Program-made: the position numbers and the translations under genes
Shown: in pieces, positions 61,486 to 64,000 of the stretch
Layout of the letters: each line of letters begins with the position of its first letter
Position numbering within the stretch: position 1 is the first letter of the stretch
The notes under the pieces: generated by a model
Told to the model about the DNA's origin: nothing
Seen by the model: the letters and a program-made list of their open reading frames with translations, nothing else
The model's database searches: none
Assembly (NCBI GenBank): GCA_000442015.1
Contig: KE561047.1
Span: 79,341-143,340 of the forward strand
Source: Rozella allomycis CSF55
Taxonomy: Eukaryota > Rozellomycota
DNA: 64,000 nucleotides
Direction: 5' to 3'

Positions 61486-62541
61486 ATGTTGACGTTTAAC
61501 TTTGTACCCTTTCATGTCGATGAAACTAGACTTACTTTTGTTCTAATTATGTCATTGATTAACTGGTACTCGTTCTTTCTTGCCTTATTCATGCTCTTTC
61601 TATCTGTTTACGATAGATCTATTATTCGTACCCCAAACACTCTTGCATTGATGCCATTTATATTCACAGAAAGCTTAAAGTCATTTGCGATTGCAAACCT
61701 TCAGCTTGTAATCTATATTGGTGGGGGCTTTTCAATATATGGTGACGCGGGTTGCGCAATCATAGGTTTTATTGCGTTATATGGCTATCCCCTTGAAATG
61801 ATATCATTAGCAACCATAACATATGAACGTTACGCAGTTATTGTGAATTCCAAACGCCAGAGTCCTGCATTTGCTGACACTGTAAAAAAGATCATCTGTG
61901 GTGCTCTCATTATGGCATGCATTTGTACAGTGCCATTATTTTTTGGTCTTGGATATAGGTCAGCTCCCAGTGATGTTTATTGTATCTTGATCTGGCATTC
62001 AAGAGAAATTCCTGACCTCATAGTTTCATTTACAGTACTAGCAATTCTTGGTTTAGGTGTTGTTGCCATTGTGTATATGCAGTTTAAGATATTTAAACTA
62101 TTTCAAAGATCTGCAAATTTGGTGCAGCAAAAAAGCGGGAAACAATCTTCATCAACTGAGGCAAAGAGTTTGAGTAAGGTAATCAGCGTATTTCAAAAAT
62201 CTGCTAATTCATTACAGCAAAAAAGCAGAAAAAGGATTTCATCAAGTGAGCCAAGGAGTTTGGACTCGAATTCACGAAGAAAGTCGACCTTGAATTTGGA
62301 TCAAGAGAAGAAAGTGTTTATACGTGCCATGACTTTTGCCGGTGTTGCTTTTCTTTGTTGGACTCCCTATGTGATTATGATTATCCACAACATGATTACC
62401 GGCACTTCGATTGCTGTCTTTGATATGGTTGGATGCTTTATGGCAAATTCGTTGGCACCTCTGAATTTGACTCTCATGATCTTAATTACTCCTAGATTTA
62501 GAGATGCCGCAAAATCGTTTCTCTTTAAAAGTAGAAATTGA
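61486..62541 (+). CDS. Class A (rhodopsin-like) GPCR
   Basis: Single exon, 351 residues, seven hydrophobic segments. TM3 ends TYERYAVIV (E/DRY motif), TM6 has FLCWTPYV (CWxP), TM7 NSLAPLNLTLMIL in place of NPxxY, and a Cys in ECL2 region (YCILIWH) can pair with the one before TM3 (AGCAII). The third cytoplasmic loop contains two copies of a ~30-residue unit (FQRSANLVQQKS and FQKSANSLQQKS) rich in Ser/Lys. Fungi usually lack class A receptors. Ligand unknown; cytoplasmic loop likely phosphorylated. Confidence 0.85.
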   Translation: MLTFNFVPFHVDETRLTFVLIMSLINWYSFFLALFMLFLSVYDRSIIRTPNTLALMPFIFTESLKSFAIANLQLVIYIGGGFSIYGDAGCAIIGFIALYGYPLEMISLATITYERYAVIVNSKRQSPAFADTVKKIICGALIMACICTVPLFFGLGYRSAPSDVYCILIWHSREIPDLIVSFTVLAILGLGVVAIVYMQFKIFKLFQRSANLVQQKSGKQSSSTEAKSLSKVISVFQKSANSLQQKSRKRISSSEPRSLDSNSRRKSTLNLDQEKKVFIRAMTFAGVAFLCWTPYVIMIIHNMITGTSIAVFDMVGCFMANSLAPLNLTLMILITPRFRDAAKSFLFKSRN

Positions 62542-62747
62542 AAATAAATGAAGTTCCAAAGTTCAAAACATTACTATCATTACTCAATGTATGCGATACT
62601 TGATTCTTAATGGGGAATATGAATTGGTTTTAAACTTCTATATTTCCTTGATTTTTGAACTTAGGCTTAAAAGTTAAAACAGAGATGGAAAAATAGAGGC
62701 CTTGCAATGTAGATTGTCAAATAAATTATGTTGCTCTCAGCCACTCA
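62542..62747. other. Intergenic, nothing recognised
   Basis: AT-rich 3' flank of the GPCR gene; no frame, repeat or RNA seen. Confidence 0.5.
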
Positions 62748-62797
62748 GACAGCGTGTCCGAGTGGTTAAGGAGCATGCCTAGAAAGCATGTGGGTTT
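62748..62797 (+). tRNA. Truncated tRNA-Ser (AGA)
   Basis: First 50 bases of tRNA-Ser, identical to the complete copy at 63784, cut by the N at 62798 before the variable and T arms. Probably a contig end. Confidence 0.8.
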
Positions 62798-62886
62798 NGT
62801 ATTTTCTAATTGGCTAATTCAAGAACTCCATGATAATTGACAATGATATGATATTATATATTTAATACTTTAGTTTTTATTAAATT

Positions 62887-63465
62887 TTAATCGGCCTCTG
62901 TCATGATTGATATGAACTCTTGTTCATTAACTATTCAAGAGCATTTAAAGTAATTACTTTCACCGTCATTATCCAAGTCAAATTCATCAATCATAGCTTG
63001 CAGTTCCTCATCATCGATATTTTCACCCAACTCCTTTGCAACTCTTCTAAGATTGCGCAAGCTAATTTTCCCTGTTCCATCATCATCAAACAACTGAAAT
63101 GCCTTTTTGATCTCCTCAATAGGATCTCTATCCAAAATTTTCTCAGTCACTATAACAATATGACCAACTTTTTACTGATTTTGTTGAAATCATCAAATTC
63201 CATTAAACCATTTCCACTCTTGTCATAATCCCTGAGTAGTTTCAAAACTTCTGGTTTCTTAATATCAAATCCAAGTGCTCTCATGGCTACCTGGATGAGG
63301 GAAGTTGTTTGTGTTTACCTTTAGTTCGTGATAGTCCAACGCACCGTCCTTGTCTGTGTCAAACAGTTCAAAGGCCTCCTTTATTTCTAATTTTTGTTCT
63401 TCGCTTAATTCTGGGCGGGGCTGGCGTTTCTTTTGCAGGCTTTTGGAGAATGCTAGGTTTGACAT
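62887..63465 (-). CDS. CDC31: Centrin (CDC31 type)
   Basis: Four exons (introns 28, 26 and 27 nt) give 165 residues. Basic N-terminus ([18 protein letters not shown]), then four EF-hands: [48 protein letters not shown]; the end FISIMTEAD fits centrin. Calcium-binding protein of basal bodies/spindle poles and of nuclear export complex TREX-2. Start is the Met of MSNLAFSKS. Flagellated fungi keep centrins. Confidence 0.96.
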
Positions 63466-63783
63466 TGGAATTGTAATTTTCGAAAATTTGTGTATACATA
63501 ACAAATATTTACTCAAAGTCTCACTTTTGCAAGCATTATTATCCCAAAGATATGCAAAACTGAATATGCTTAATCGTTGATTAAGTCATTGTAGTGTCAG
63601 TGATTTAAATTTTTTGATTGGTTATTTGCATGGTTATTTGAAGCTATCTCTCACATAGGAGAATCCCACTGGCACTTGAGCCTGAAGTAGACTAAAATAG
63701 TAACTAATGGACGCAATAAGGCATTTCTAAATTCAAAGCATCATATAAGCTTTATATATACATTACGATGAAAGGGAAGGCAT
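63466..63783. other. Intergenic, nothing recognised
   Basis: AT-rich promoter region of centrin and flank of tRNA-Ser; no coding frame seen. Confidence 0.5.
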
Positions 63784-63864
63784 GACAGCGTGTCCGAGTG
63801 GTTAAGGAGCATGCCTAGAAAGCATGTGGGTTTACCCGCACAGGTTCGAGTCCTGTCGCTGTCG
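63784..63864 (+). tRNA. tRNA-Ser (AGA)
   Basis: 81 bases, seven perfect acceptor pairs (GACAGCG/CGCTGTC), anticodon loop CTAGAAA in a CATGC/GCATG stem giving AGA, long variable arm (GGGTTTACCC) and T-arm CAGGTTCGAGTCCTG. No intron. Confidence 0.95.
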
Positions 63865-64000
63865 TTTTTCTATCTTTTTATAAATCGATAGAATAATCAT
63901 AACTAAAGTCTATTAATTTTTTTTCGGGTGCCACATTAGACACACTATCCTGCAGCTGGATATTCCAGCTTCCTATTTTTGTTTCAGAGAGCGTTTGGAA

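Overview
The window is nuclear DNA of a eukaryote with an AT-rich, compact, intron-rich genome, most likely an early-diverging zoosporic fungus of the Rozella (Cryptomycota) type. The fungal and zoosporic signals are a division-2 chitin synthase, a fungal-type GH5 glucosylceramidase/endoglycoceramidase, a YAK1 kinase, an Elongator subunit, centrin and a Dpy-30 motif protein. That placement is an inference. Almost every gene is cut by very short GT-AG introns. I placed roughly 80, and nearly all are 26-33 nt; removing them restores reading frame and conserved motifs, and exon sums divide by three in every gene I summed.

Layout. 1-5.9 kb: degenerate repeat, a small membrane protein, a Siw14-type phosphatase, a secreted trypsin, CTP synthase and lipoate-protein ligase. 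5.9-14.1 kb: an unstable stretch in which a JMJD7-like JmjC gene is split by pieces of a chromodomain-bearing Ty3/gypsy retrotransposon, followed by several overlapping or decayed copies of an OCRL-like (ASH-RhoGAP) gene. 14.1-24.8 kb: CWC27, an unknown protein, an HMG-box protein, NIP7, ribosomal protein uL15, a small unknown protein, a Dpy-30 protein, a type III glutamine synthetase and SDH flavoprotein. 24.9-31.5 kb: two tandem seven-helix proteins, a secreted unknown, mitochondrial bL19 and a PASK-like kinase. 31.5-42.4 kb: a FAM210-like protein, DENND6-like Rab exchange factor, secreted pseudokinase, membrane-tethered bZIP, GH5 enzyme, decayed OCRL-like copy, tRNA-Asn, ELP5 and ferredoxin. 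42.4-46.2 kb: a MULE transposon between assembly joints, then the 3' part of DNA ligase IV. 46.2-64 kb: small secreted and unknown proteins, YAK1, a trihelix protein, chitin synthase, HMCES, an ATR-type kinase, a GYP7-type TBC protein, a class-A-like GPCR, centrin and tRNAs for Lys and Ser.

The sequence has 15 single-N positions. Many sit where the flanks are near-duplicates of each other (JmjC exon, OCRL-like exons, tRNA-Lys, tRNA-Ser, a 17-bp overlap in the ATR gene). They look like unmerged contig joins, so local order near them (especially 6.6-14.1 kb, 42.4-44.8 kb and 55.3 kb) should not be read as biology without checking.

Functionally this is mostly housekeeping DNA: nucleotide and nitrogen metabolism, mitochondrial function (SDH, ferredoxin, lipoate, bL19m), genome maintenance (LIG4, HMCES, ATR), trafficking (DENND6, GYP7, OCRL-like) and wall synthesis. 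It is mixed with lineage-specific secreted and multi-pass membrane proteins and two kinds of mobile element. Genes are monocistronic and often only 50-150 bp apart.
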